From: Sphingobium xanthum
GTDB taxonomy: Bacteria > Pseudomonadota > Alphaproteobacteria > Sphingomonadales > Sphingomonadaceae
Assembly (NCBI RefSeq): GCF_019737615.1
Contig: NZ_JAHKKS010000014.1
Span: 25,032-89,031 of the forward strand
Reading direction: 5' to 3'
Length of the DNA: 64,000 nt
Below the pieces are notes generated by a model that saw only the letters and a list, made by a program, of their open reading frames with translations, made no database searches and was not told where the DNA came from. Within the stretch, counting starts at the first letter, position 1, and each line of letters begins with the position of its first letter. The translations under genes and the position numbers were made by a program. Below, piece after piece: positions 21,731 to 30,485 of the stretch.

Positions 21731-23080
21731 ATGCATAGGTTCAAGGCGCGCATTTTCGCGGTGCTTTGCGTGCTGGCGGCGATCATCGCGATCCCCGCTG
21801 CGGCGGCGAATCACCCTGCGGATCCGACACGCGGCGGCGCGGGCGGACGGATTATCCGCGTGACCACCTTGGCCAAGGACGGGCCGGGTTCGCTGAAGGC
21901 CGCGATCGAGGCGAAAGGGCCGCGAATCGTCGTCTTCGAGGTCGGCGGCGTGATCGATCTGGAGCGCAGTTCGCTCAAGATCACCGAGCCGTTCCTCACC
22001 ATTGCCGGCCAGACCGCGCCGTCGCCCGGCATCACGCTCATCCGCGCCGGCATCGATCTTGGCGGGCATGACGTCATCCTGAGCCACATCCGCGTCATGA
22101 CCGGCGTCGATGGCCAACCTCATCTCTCGGGCTGGGAAGCCGATGCGCTCTCCACGGTCGCGGCGCATGATGTCGTCATCGAGCATTGCAGCTTCTTCTG
22201 GGGCATCGACGAGAACATGTCCGCTTCCGGCCCGCGCTTCAACGGGAAGGATCTGGCGGAGTGGCGGCGCAATACGAGCCACAACATCATCTTCCGCGAC
22301 AATCTGGCGGCGGAGGGCCTCGCCAATGCCAGCCATCCCAAGGGTGAACACAGCAAGGGTTCGCTCATTCACGACAATGCGACCGGCATCGTCTTCTATC
22401 GCAATGTCTGGGCGCACAATGTCGAGCGCGCGCCGCTCATCAAGGGCGGCGCGCAGGCGCTGATGATCAACAATCTGATCTACGATCCCGGCTACCGCGC
22501 AGTGCATTACAATCTCATGAGCCTGGAATGGGCAGGCTATCCTTATGTGACCGGTGAGATCACGGCGGTCGGAAATGTCATGCGTGGCGGCAACTCGACC
22601 GATCCTGGTCTGCCTTTCCTGATGCTGGGCGGCGACGGCGATCTGGCTTATTACGGCCGGGACAATGTCGCGGTGGACCGGCATGGCAACAATCTGCCGC
22701 AATTCGGCCGCTATGGCGTGACCAAGGCGAGGCTGCTGCCGGCGAACAAGCCGCTCGCCAGCCTGGCCGGCTATGACATACTGGCTTCGGGCGACGTGGA
22801 GACCAGCCTGCTCCAGACTGTCGGCGCGCGGCCATGGGATCGCCGCAATGACGAGATCCGCGTGCTGTTCTTCGTCGCCGAAGGGCGTGGCGAGATCATC
22901 GACGATGAGAAGGCTGTCGGCGGCTATCCGAAGCTTGCAGAGACCCGCGCGCCGTTCGTCGAGAAGGACTGGAATATGGGCACGATGACGCCGCTTTCCG
23001 GCCGTTATCCCGGCGACAAGCGCGGCCCGCAGGAGAAGCTCTCGGATCGCGACAAGGCCATGCGCGAGAAGGCGAAGTGA
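21731..23080 (+). CDS. Secreted pectate lyase (polysaccharide lyase, PL1-like)
   Basis: The 449-residue protein has a signal peptide (about residues 1-26, ending AAAAN) and a right-handed parallel beta-helix core. Recognisable strands are VVFEVGGVIDL, PFLTIAGQTAPSPGI, HDVILSHIRVMTG and HDVVIEHCSFFWGIDENMS. Pectate lyases cleave polygalacturonate by beta-elimination with Ca2+, giving unsaturated oligogalacturonides. The start at 21731 follows AAGGAAGGAT and gives a clean signal peptide; the frame is open further upstream but without a ribosome site. The stop overlaps the next gene by 4 bp. Confidence 0.88.
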   Translation: MHRFKARIFAVLCVLAAIIAIPAAAANHPADPTRGGAGGRIIRVTTLAKDGPGSLKAAIEAKGPRIVVFEVGGVIDLERSSLKITEPFLTIAGQTAPSPGITLIRAGIDLGGHDVILSHIRVMTGVDGQPHLSGWEADALSTVAAHDVVIEHCSFFWGIDENMSASGPRFNGKDLAEWRRNTSHNIIFRDNLAAEGLANASHPKGEHSKGSLIHDNATGIVFYRNVWAHNVERAPLIKGGAQALMINNLIYDPGYRAVHYNLMSLEWAGYPYVTGEITAVGNVMRGGNSTDPGLPFLMLGGDGDLAYYGRDNVAVDRHGNNLPQFGRYGVTKARLLPANKPLASLAGYDILASGDVETSLLQTVGARPWDRRNDEIRVLFFVAEGRGEIIDDEKAVGGYPKLAETRAPFVEKDWNMGTMTPLSGRYPGDKRGPQEKLSDRDKAMREKAK

Positions 23081-23469
23081 GCGCTTTCGCGGCGCTTCTG
23101 CTCGCCGCCGCGCCGCCCATGGCGGTGATCGACGAGACCGATGTGAAGCGCGAGGAGCCGCCGCCGCACGGCGCGATCGGCATGAGCACGGCCTATCGCA
23201 TCAGCGATGCCGTGCCGCAGCCGCGCACGATGGAGTTCCGCCGCCGCGTGCTCCATGTCGGCGCGGCCATCGGCGAGCATCCGATCGCGCATGACGAGGT
23301 CTATTATGTGCTGGAAGGTGAGGGCGAAGTCGTCTCGGACGGCAAGCGCGCTGCCCTGCGCAAGGGCATGGCGGCCTATCTCTACAGGGGGGCAGTGGTC
23401 GGCATCCGGCAAATGGGGAAAACGCCGCTGTCGCTGATCATCAGCTATCCGGTGGAGGCGGGGAAGTAG
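23077..23469 (+). CDS. Cupin domain protein (possible sugar-binding or uronate-modifying)
   Basis: The 130-residue protein has a short hydrophobic N-terminus (possible signal, MSAFAALLLAAAPPMAV) and a single cupin_2 barrel with HDEVYYVLEGEGEV and the second cupin motif around GMAAYLYRG. It starts with GTG in a 4-bp overlap (GTGA) with the pectate lyase, so they are co-translated. Small cupins such as KdgF linearise unsaturated uronates, and this position right after a pectate lyase makes a similar job possible, though a cytoplasmic KdgF would not need a signal. Function is inferred. Confidence 0.75.
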   Translation: MSAFAALLLAAAPPMAVIDETDVKREEPPPHGAIGMSTAYRISDAVPQPRTMEFRRRVLHVGAAIGEHPIAHDEVYYVLEGEGEVVSDGKRAALRKGMAAYLYRGAVVGIRQMGKTPLSLIISYPVEAGK

Positions 23470-23514
23470 GGCGCTGCCTCGTCACCCGGGGTGACGGGCG
23501 GTTGGGTTCCGGAT

Positions 23515-25059
23515 TCAACTTCCCGGCTGCACATAAGGCGCCGTCGCCCAGAAGGCCCGCTCCCATCCGCGTGGGTCGTCGATCATGCGGATGTCGTTGT
23601 CGACCACCAACGTCGCCCGCGCTGGGAGCGCATAGCGTGCCCAATGATCCAGCCCCGGCCTGCCGGTCTTCGCCAGCCCAACGAACGCTGCCATCATCGC
23701 GTCGCGCGTTGCTCGTGCCGCCGCATTGGTGCCGCTGAAGCTGCCGGGCGCGTCGAGCGTGCCGAACACATAGGGCAGGTCGTCCGTATGGGCCGCGCCG
23801 CGCAAGGGATCGATCGGGGAGGGACGATCGAGCTGATACACCCATGTCGCCTGCGCGCCCGCGGCGGCGCGGGCATCGGCCTCGATCACTTGCCCCGGCC
23901 AGCTTCGCCCGGCGGTTGTCGCCGCGTAGAAGAGCCGCTCGGGCGTCCAGTCCGGGTAGCGCGCGCGATATTGCGCAACCACCCAGTGCGGATCGAGATC
24001 GATCTTGATCTCGGGCGCGATGCGCTCCGCCAGATTGTCCCAGCCGAGCCCGGCGAGCTTCGGCCCGCGCGGATTGATGAAGGCCCGCGTCTCGTCGCGC
24101 GTATTGCCGAGGATCATCGGGATGTGCAGCGATTGCGGCGCGGCGTCCGGCCAGAAGGGGTGGCGCGGCAGGTTCGTCATATCCAGCACCGGACCGAAAT
24201 AGACCGGGCCGCCCATGATGGGGTCCTTGGCGGCGAGCCCCTCGACCAGCCGCTCGATCGGGAGTGTGCGCAATGTCTCGACATCCGTGTCCGTGAGCTT
24301 GAGCGCCGCCATGAAGCTTCGTGTGCGGGCAAGAGCATGTGCAGGCCCGGATGCCACGACCTGCTGTCCGCTCATCGTCGCGGCGGCGTGGAACAGGCCC
24401 TTGGCCGCCGGCATCGCCATCAAGGTTGCGATCTTGGCGCCGCCGCCGGACTGGCCGAAGACCATGACGCGCCCCGGATCGCCGCCGAAATCCGCGATAT
24501 GATCGCGTACCCATGTCAGCGCCAGGATGAGATCGAGCTGACCGAGATTGCCGCTGTCCGCATAAGCCGCGCCGAAAGGCTTGAGCCATGCATAGCCGAG
24601 CGCATTCAGCCGGTGATTGACCGTGACGACGACCACGTCACCTTGCGCGGCGAGATGGGCGCCGTGGGTCAGCGGATCGGTCGAGGTGCCGGAAGTGTAA
24701 GCGCCGCCATGGAAATAGACCATGACGGCGCGCCGCGCGTGCGGATCGGCCTCCGGCGTCCAGACGTTGAGAAACAGGCAGTCCTCGCTGGAGCCTCTGC
24801 CGTCATCGCCCCGTTGCGGTGCGTTCGGGCCGAAGCGATCGGTGCGGATCGGCGGTCCGGCCCAGGGTTCGGCAATTGGGCGGGTGAAGCGCGCCGCGCG
24901 GCCATAGCGAATGCCCTTGAAAGCGAGGACAGCGCTGTCGCGCACCCCGACATAGCGCCCGACCCGGGGATCGCGGCCAGCGCTGAGTGCCGGTGTTGCC
25001 AGCAAAGCCGCGGTTCCGCCGAGCATGGCCCGGCGCGACACCGGCTTACCGCCGGACAT
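23515..25059 (-). CDS. Exported type B carboxylesterase
   Basis: The 514-residue protein begins with a Tat-like signal (SRRAMLGGTAALLATPALSA) and has the carboxylesterase type B fold: SEDCLFLNVWTP, the YFHGGAY oxyanion region, the nucleophile elbow GQSGGG and a late catalytic His (AAHTDDLPYVFG). In a pectin locus it may be a methyl-, acetyl- or feruloyl-esterase acting on pectin substituents. The start at 25059 overlaps the kdgK end by 14 bp, so it is the last gene of the kduI-kduD-kdgK operon. Confidence 0.87.
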   Translation of the reverse strand: MSGGKPVSRRAMLGGTAALLATPALSAGRDPRVGRYVGVRDSAVLAFKGIRYGRAARFTRPIAEPWAGPPIRTDRFGPNAPQRGDDGRGSSEDCLFLNVWTPEADPHARRAVMVYFHGGAYTSGTSTDPLTHGAHLAAQGDVVVVTVNHRLNALGYAWLKPFGAAYADSGNLGQLDLILALTWVRDHIADFGGDPGRVMVFGQSGGGAKIATLMAMPAAKGLFHAAATMSGQQVVASGPAHALARTRSFMAALKLTDTDVETLRTLPIERLVEGLAAKDPIMGGPVYFGPVLDMTNLPRHPFWPDAAPQSLHIPMILGNTRDETRAFINPRGPKLAGLGWDNLAERIAPEIKIDLDPHWVVAQYRARYPDWTPERLFYAATTAGRSWPGQVIEADARAAAGAQATWVYQLDRPSPIDPLRGAAHTDDLPYVFGTLDAPGSFSGTNAAARATRDAMMAAFVGLAKTGRPGLDHWARYALPARATLVVDNDIRMIDDPRGWERAFWATAPYVQPGS

Positions 25060-26062
25060 CACCGCCGCCGGCGGAGAAGGCGTCCAGATCGGCCCGCCCG
25101 ACGAGGCACATGTCGCCCGCAATACTGTGCTTGAGGGCGGCCAGTGCCAGTCCCGTCTCGGCCATCGCGCGGGCATCGCCGCCATCGAGCCAGCGATCGA
25201 GCACACCCGCCGCGAAGGCGTCGCCGGTGCCGATCCGGTCGACGATGTCGGTCACGTCGATCTCGTCGGTCTGATGTGCGCCGTCGCGCAGGTCCACACG
25301 CGCCGAGATGCGATGATGCGCGCTGGTCACCAGGTGCCGCGCGGTCGAGGCGATGATCTCGAGCTTGGGGAAAGCCGCAAAGGCCGCCTCCGCCGCCTCG
25401 CGCCGCCGGTCCGGCCCGTCACCGGAGAAGCGCGTGCCGAGCAGCAGCGAGATGTCGCGATGATTGCCGATGAAGATCGTCGCCTGCGCGACCAGCTCGC
25501 TCAGGATGCGCTGCGGATCGCTGTCCCAGCTATCCCAGAGCTGCGCGCGGTAGTTGCCGTCGAAACAGATCGGCACCCCTGCATCTCTGGCGGCCCCGGC
25601 GGCAGCGCAGGCAAGAGCGCAGCCGCCGGGGCCTAGTGCTGGCGTGATACCCGAGATGTGCAGAACGCGGGCACCCTCCAGCGGGGAGAGCAGGTCGATA
25701 TCGGCGGGGAGGGCCTTGGCAAAGGCACTGTCCGCGCGGTCATAGACGATGGAGGAGGGGCGAGCGCCCGCGCCCGCTTCCAGAAAATAGAGGCCCATGC
25801 GGCCGGGGGTAGAGCGCAGATGGCTTACGTCCACACCGGCCGCCGCGAGCGCGCTGCGTGCCTTGCGGCCGAGCGGATTGTCCGGGACCAGCCCTACGAA
25901 CCGCACCGGCCGGCCGAGCGAGGCCAGCGCTGCCGCGACATTGGCCTCCGCACCGCCGACGGCGAGGTCCAGCGTGTCGGTCTGTACGGTCAGGCGCGCG
26001 CCGGGCGGCGAAAGGCGCAGCAGCGGCTCGCCGAAGCAGACGACGGGCGCGGCGCTGCTCAT
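25046..26062 (-). CDS. kdgK: 2-keto-3-deoxygluconate kinase
   Basis: The 338-residue PfkB-family sugar kinase has the N-terminal GGAEANVAAALASLG motif and the C-terminal ATP/catalytic motif DRIGTGDAFAAG with catalytic Asp. It phosphorylates 2-keto-3-deoxygluconate to KDPG, the last step before the Entner-Doudoroff aldolase. The ATG at 26062 overlaps kduD by 4 bp (ATGA). Substrate assignment comes from the kdu/uxa context. Confidence 0.9.
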   Translation of the reverse strand: MSSAAPVVCFGEPLLRLSPPGARLTVQTDTLDLAVGGAEANVAAALASLGRPVRFVGLVPDNPLGRKARSALAAAGVDVSHLRSTPGRMGLYFLEAGAGARPSSIVYDRADSAFAKALPADIDLLSPLEGARVLHISGITPALGPGGCALACAAAGAARDAGVPICFDGNYRAQLWDSWDSDPQRILSELVAQATIFIGNHRDISLLLGTRFSGDGPDRRREAAEAAFAAFPKLEIIASTARHLVTSAHHRISARVDLRDGAHQTDEIDVTDIVDRIGTGDAFAAGVLDRWLDGGDARAMAETGLALAALKHSIAGDMCLVGRADLDAFSAGGGDVRR

Positions 26063-26826
26063 CGGGCGAGCCAGCCTCCGTCGACCGCCAGCACATGGCC
26101 CTGGACATAGTCCGCCGCGCGGCTGGCGAGGAAGACGGCCGCGCCGCCAATATCCTCCGGCGCGCCCCAGCGGCCTTCCGGAATGCGCTCCAGTATCTGG
26201 CGATTGCGGGTCTCGTCCGCCTGCAGCGCGGCCGTATTGTTGGTCGCGATATAGCCGGGGGCGATGGCGTTCACATTGACGCCCTTGGCCGCCCATTCAT
26301 TGGCGAGCAGCTTGGTAAGCCCCGCAACGCCGCTCTTGGAGGCGGTGTAGCTCGGCACGCGGATGCCGCCCTGGAAGCTCAGGAGCGAGGCGATGTTGAC
26401 GATCTTGCCGCGCCGGCCCGTCTCGGCATAGCGCGCAATCATCTCCCGCCCGGCCGCCTGGCACAGGAAGAAAGTCGTCTTGAGATTGGTGTCGATCACC
26501 GCATCCCAGTCCGCCTCGGTGAAATCGACCGCATCGGCGCGGCGGATGATGCCGGCATTGTTGATGAGGATGTCGATCGATCCGAGCTGGCTCACCGTTT
26601 TCTCGACAACGCCCGCGACCGGCTGCGTGGACGAGAGGTCGGCATCGAGCAGCACACAGCGTCGCCCGAGCGCCTCGACCTTGGCGCGCGTCTCTTCCGC
26701 CGGTGTGCGTCCGGCCGCTGCAACGTTCGCGCCCGCCTGCGCCAGCGCGACAGCGATCGCCTGGCCGATGCCGGTATTGGCGCCGGTGACGAGCGCGACC
26801 CGGCGGGAAAGATCGAAGCTGCTCAT
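26059..26826 (-). CDS. kduD: 2-dehydro-3-deoxy-D-gluconate 5-dehydrogenase (SDR)
   Basis: The 255-residue short-chain dehydrogenase has the cofactor motif TGANTGIGQA, the NNAGI motif, Ser in NIASLLSFQGG, the YTASK catalytic pair and the KduD-like C-terminus VQGHVLAVDGGWLAR. It reduces 2,5-diketo-3-deoxygluconate to 2-keto-3-deoxygluconate with NAD(P)H in the unsaturated-uronate branch. I use the ATG at 26826; a GTG at 26835 overlapping the kduI stop by 4 bp is an alternative that adds three residues. Confidence 0.9.
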   Translation of the reverse strand: MSSFDLSRRVALVTGANTGIGQAIAVALAQAGANVAAAGRTPAEETRAKVEALGRRCVLLDADLSSTQPVAGVVEKTVSQLGSIDILINNAGIIRRADAVDFTEADWDAVIDTNLKTTFFLCQAAGREMIARYAETGRRGKIVNIASLLSFQGGIRVPSYTASKSGVAGLTKLLANEWAAKGVNVNAIAPGYIATNNTAALQADETRNRQILERIPEGRWGAPEDIGGAAVFLASRAADYVQGHVLAVDGGWLAR

Positions 26827-26831
26827 CGAAC

Positions 26832-27671
26832 TCACTTCAGCTGGCAGATGTCGAGCACGTTCATGTCGGTATAATCAAGATTCTCGCCACCCATCGCCCA
26901 GATGAACGCATATTTCTTGGTGCCTGATCCCATGTGGATCGACCAGGGCGGGCTGATCACGGCTTCCTCGTTGCCGATCACGATGTGCCGCATTGAGTCC
27001 GGCTCGCCCATATAGTGGAACACGCGGTCCTTCTCGGCTTCGGGCATGTCGAAATAGAGATAGATTTCGCTGCGCCGGTCGTGGAGGTGCGGCGGCATCG
27101 TGTTCCAAACGCTGCCTTCCTCGAGCACCGTGAGGCCGAGCAAGAGCTGCGCGCTTTCGCACACGCCGGGAATGACGAGCTGGTAGATCGTGCGCTGGTT
27201 GCTGTTGGCGAGATCGCCGCGCGCGAGCGGATTGGCCTGCGCGAGCGTGATGTGCTTGATCGGGCAGATTTTGTGCGCGGGGAGCGAAGCGAGATAGAAG
27301 CGCGCACCGTCACCTTCGAACTGCACGTCCTTCGAGCCCATCGGGATGTAGAGACATTCCTTGTTGCCCATCTCGAAGCGCTGCCCATCGACGGTAATAG
27401 CGCCGTTACCACCGATGTTCACCGCCGCCAGCTCGCGCCGCTCCAGGAAAGGGTGGCCGGCCGCGCTGGCGGGCACGGTCTGGTCGGGCAGCTTGAGCGC
27501 GCCGCCCCTTGGCACGGCGCCGCCGATCACAAAGCGCTCGTTGTGGGAATAATTGAGCGTGACCTCGCCGTCGTTGAACATGCCGCCGACGAGATAGCGC
27601 TCGCGCAGATTCTCGTTCGAGACGCTGTCCATCATGTCCGGATGGGTGGCGTAAAAGGTCTTTGCGAACAC
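26832..27671 (-). CDS. kduI: 5-keto-4-deoxyuronate isomerase
   Basis: The 279-residue bicupin isomerase matches the E. coli KduI length (278). It has a conserved N-terminus [11 protein letters not shown], the [11 protein letters not shown] and [12 protein letters not shown] segments, and the metal site in [19 protein letters not shown]. It converts 5-keto-4-deoxyuronate from pectate-lyase products to 2,5-diketo-3-deoxygluconate. I chose the GTG at 27671, preceded by GGGAGAGACCAAC, over the TTG at 27707, which would abut the operator and has no ribosome site. It heads the kduI-kduD-kdgK-esterase operon. Confidence 0.93.
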   Translation of the reverse strand: MFAKTFYATHPDMMDSVSNENLRERYLVGGMFNDGEVTLNYSHNERFVIGGAVPRGGALKLPDQTVPASAAGHPFLERRELAAVNIGGNGAITVDGQRFEMGNKECLYIPMGSKDVQFEGDGARFYLASLPAHKICPIKHITLAQANPLARGDLANSNQRTIYQLVIPGVCESAQLLLGLTVLEEGSVWNTMPPHLHDRRSEIYLYFDMPEAEKDRVFHYMGEPDSMRHIVIGNEEAVISPPWSIHMGSGTKKYAFIWAMGGENLDYTDMNVLDICQLK

Positions 27672-27707
27672 GTTGGTCTCTCCCGGAGCGATCGTCGAAT
27701 GCGCCAA

Positions 27708-27723
27708 TGGTAACCGGTGTCAA
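27708..27723. promoter_or_regulatory. LacI-type operator upstream of kduI
   Basis: TGGTAACCGGTGTCAA shares 15 of 16 bases with the pectate lyase operator at 21663. It lies 36 bp before the kduI start and 47 bp after the stop of the LacI-family gene. Confidence 0.7.
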
Positions 27724-27769
27724 AGGCGGGGACAAGTGACTTTCGACGGATGCAGGATCGGAAAGGAAA

Positions 27770-28792
27770 TCAGCGCGAGGGCGGAACGGACGACGCGCGC
27801 CGGATGAGGTCTGAGAGGAAGAGCGACGGTTGGCTCGCTTCCTCGCCTGGGCCGATGAGCTTGGCGGCGGCGGCGCGGGCCATCGGCACGATCGGCCAGC
27901 GCACCGTGGTGAGCGGAGGCCAGATATGCGCAGCGATCGCCGTATCGTCGAAGCCGACGATGGAGAGGTCGCGCGGCACGTCGATGCCCCGTTGGCGTGC
28001 AGCGTGGAGGACGCCGGCCGCCATCTCGTCATTGCTGGCGAAGATTGCCGTGGGGCGCGGATTGGCATCGAGCAGGCGCACGCCCGCAGCAAGGCCTGAC
28101 TCGAATGTGTAGTTTCCCCCGGCGATCAGGTCCTGGCCGGTGTCGAAGCCGTGATGGGCGACGCCGTCATGATAGCCCAGCATGCGCTCGCGGGCCGAAC
28201 GAAAGCCCTCCGGGCCAGCCACCAGCCCGACGCGGCGATGTCCCAACTCCGCCAGATATGCCATCGCATGGGTCACTGCCTGCCGGTCGTTCGACTCCAC
28301 CAGATGCGCGTCGTCGTCGAGCTTCGCTGATCCCATGCGCACATAATTGCAGCCAAGCTCTGTGCAGAGCGCGGCGAGCGCGTCGTTCTCGGAAATCGGC
28401 GGGAGCAGCAGCACGCCGTAGAGCCGCTGCCGTTCGAGGAAGTTGCGCACATCGTCGAGCAGGCGCGGCGAATGGCGATCGACCGGGCGAACGACCAACG
28501 CGAACTCGGTCTCGCGGATGGCATCGAGCACGCCTTCCTGGAAGTTCAGCACCATCTGGGCGTTGGGATTGTCGTGGATCAGGCCGATCAGGAAATTGCG
28601 GCGGAGCGCCAGCGCGCGCGCCTGCGGATTGGGGACATAGCCCAGATCGGCGATGACGGCCTCGACTCGCTCGCGGGTCGCCTGGTTGAGCAGCGGTGAC
28701 CGGTTGATGACGCGGCTGACGGTTTTCTTCGACACGCCCGAGAGACGGGCCACGTCATTGATCGTCGGCGCGCTGTCTTTCTTCCTGTTCAC
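27770..28792 (-). CDS. LacI family regulator of pectin/uronate utilisation
   Basis: The 340-residue protein has an N-terminal LacI helix-turn-helix with hinge (TINDVARLSGVSKKTVSRVI, NPQARALALRR) and a sugar-binding-protein-like effector domain ending in the DLSIVGFDD motif. I chose the GTG at 28792, preceded by AAGGGG at good spacing, since longer starts lack a ribosome site. It lies between the kdu operon and uxaA, and LacI-type palindromes precede all surrounding units, so it is probably their repressor, functionally like KdgR/UxuR. The inducer (possibly KDG or KDPG) is not visible from sequence. Confidence 0.88.
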   Translation of the reverse strand: MNRKKDSAPTINDVARLSGVSKKTVSRVINRSPLLNQATRERVEAVIADLGYVPNPQARALALRRNFLIGLIHDNPNAQMVLNFQEGVLDAIRETEFALVVRPVDRHSPRLLDDVRNFLERQRLYGVLLLPPISENDALAALCTELGCNYVRMGSAKLDDDAHLVESNDRQAVTHAMAYLAELGHRRVGLVAGPEGFRSARERMLGYHDGVAHHGFDTGQDLIAGGNYTFESGLAAGVRLLDANPRPTAIFASNDEMAAGVLHAARQRGIDVPRDLSIVGFDDTAIAAHIWPPLTTVRWPIVPMARAAAAKLIGPGEEASQPSLFLSDLIRRASSVPPSR

Positions 28793-28875
28793 CTGAACCC
28801 CTTGCAACGCGATCTGGCCATCGCGCACTCCCGAAGCTCCTGCCCGTTCCGTAGAGTAAGCGCAACGCTAGCTTT

Positions 28876-28898
28876 ATGACACCGGTTTCCACTATAAG
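28876..28898 (+). promoter_or_regulatory. uxaA promoter with overlapping LacI-type operator
   Basis: The operator ATGACACCGGTTTCCA (28876-28891) directly abuts a -10-like TATAAG (28893-28898), which would place the transcription start at or next to the A of the uxaA ATG (28905). A bound repressor would block RNA polymerase. No clear -35 box is visible. Confidence 0.6.
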
Positions 28899-28904
28899 CG
28901 TATT

Positions 28905-30395
28905 ATGACAGAGCTCAAATCCTTCCTGAAAGTGCATGCAGCCGACACGGTTGCGGTCGCCTTGCAGCCGGTCGAGGCCGGGATCGGCGCGCCGGAAGAC
29001 GGCGTCGTCGCGCTTGAGCCGATCCCGCAGGGACACAAGATCGCGCTGAAGAATCATGCGCCGGGCGAGATCGTCCGTAAATATGGCTTGCCGATCGGTC
29101 GCGCCACGCAGGAGATCCCGGCAGGCGCGCATGTCCATACCCACAATCTGGCGACGGCGCTCGCGGGTGAGCAGGTCTATGTCGCATCGCGGGTCGCGCA
29201 CGGAAATGCGCGGGAAAAGCCAGCGGAAGAGCCGCTGTGGATGGGCTATTTGCGTGGCGACGGCCGCGCCGCGACGCGCAACGAGGTCTGGATATTGCCA
29301 ACGGTCGGCTGCGTTTCGCTGACGGCCGAGCAGGCTGCCCGGGCGGCATCGGAGCGTCATGCCGGCCGCATCGACGGCGTCCACGCCTTCACGCATCCGC
29401 ATGGCTGTTCGCAACTGGGCGATGACCTTGCGGGCACACGTGCCTTGCTGGCGGGGTTGGCCGCGAACCCGAACGCAGCGGGCGTCGTCCTGCTCGGCCT
29501 GGGCTGCGAATCCAATCAACTCGCCGATCTGCTGGATGCGCTGTCGTCCGTCGCGCGAGCCAAGGTCCGAACCTTGTCCTCGCAAGCAGCAGGCGACGAA
29601 ATGGCCGAATTGGCGGCCATTCTCGATGAGCTGGTGGATCTGGCGGCTGCGGCGGAGCGCGAGCCGCTACCGTTTGGGTTGCTCAGCGTGGGCCTCAAAT
29701 GCGGAGGGTCGGACGGGTTCAGCGGACTCACCGCCAATCCCTTGCTCGGCCGCTTCAGCGATCATCTGGCGGCGGCCGGCGGCACGCTGATCCTGACGGA
29801 AATCCCAGAGATTTTCGGCGCGGAGCAGGCCTTGCTGGAACGGGCGCAGGATGCCCGGACCTTCGACGAGGCGGCCGCGCTCGTGAATCGGTTCAAGCGC
29901 TATTATCTCGATCAGGGCTTGCCGATTTCGGAGAATCCCTCGCCGGGCAATCTGGCCGGTGGCATCACGACGCTCGAGGAAAAATCGCTCGGTGCGGTGC
30001 AGAAGGCCGGAAGTGCGCCGCTTTGTGCGGTCGTCGGCTATGGTGACGCCGCGCCCTGCGGCGGCCTCGCCTTGCTGGAGGCGCCGGGCAACGACGCTGT
30101 TTCGTCGAGCGCGCTGGTCGCGGCGGGCGCCACGCTGATTCTCTTTACGACGGGGCGTGGCACGCCACTCGGCTTCCCCGTGCCGACGATGAAGATATCC
30201 TCCAATCACGGCCTGGCTAGGGCCAAGCCGCACTGGATCGATTTCGACGCGGCACAGGTTCTGGATGACGGCGAGGAGGTCACGGATTCGGCGTTTTTGC
30301 GGCAGATTTTGGCCGTCGCGAGCGGCGAGCCCTGTGCCGCCGAACGGCATGGCCAGCGCGCTATCGCCATTTGGAAACGCGGCGTCACGCTGTGA
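28905..30395 (+). CDS. uxaA: Altronate dehydratase
   Basis: The 496-residue protein has an N-terminal SAF domain (to about residue 95, with HVHTHNL) and the large UxaA dehydratase domain with RNEVWILPTVGC, HPHGCSQLG, GLGCESNQ, SVGLKCGGSDGFSG and PTMKISSN. The Cys/His residues fit iron binding. It converts D-altronate to 2-keto-3-deoxygluconate. There is no ribosome site before the ATG and the -10-like box is only 7 bp away, so translation may be leaderless; the N-terminus aligns with the known family start, which supports this ATG. Confidence 0.92.
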   Translation: MTELKSFLKVHAADTVAVALQPVEAGIGAPEDGVVALEPIPQGHKIALKNHAPGEIVRKYGLPIGRATQEIPAGAHVHTHNLATALAGEQVYVASRVAHGNAREKPAEEPLWMGYLRGDGRAATRNEVWILPTVGCVSLTAEQAARAASERHAGRIDGVHAFTHPHGCSQLGDDLAGTRALLAGLAANPNAAGVVLLGLGCESNQLADLLDALSSVARAKVRTLSSQAAGDEMAELAAILDELVDLAAAAEREPLPFGLLSVGLKCGGSDGFSGLTANPLLGRFSDHLAAAGGTLILTEIPEIFGAEQALLERAQDARTFDEAAALVNRFKRYYLDQGLPISENPSPGNLAGGITTLEEKSLGAVQKAGSAPLCAVVGYGDAAPCGGLALLEAPGNDAVSSSALVAAGATLILFTTGRGTPLGFPVPTMKISSNHGLARAKPHWIDFDAAQVLDDGEEVTDSAFLRQILAVASGEPCAAERHGQRAIAIWKRGVTL

Positions 30396-30428
30396 TGCGG
30401 GCACCTGACGCACAAGACCGGATTGCTT

Positions 30429-30449
30429 ATGACACCGGTTTCCTATACG
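30429..30449 (+). promoter_or_regulatory. Internal promoter with LacI-type operator before the FAH-family gene
   Basis: ATGACACCGGTTTCCT repeats the first 15 bases of the uxaA operator and is followed by a -10-like TATACG (30444-30449), 36 bp before the TTG start of the next gene. The hydratase and transporter genes can therefore be induced separately from uxaA by the same regulator. Confidence 0.6.
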
Positions 30450-30485
30450 CAGTCGCGAAACACCGCTCAGGGGACGAGGACCGCT

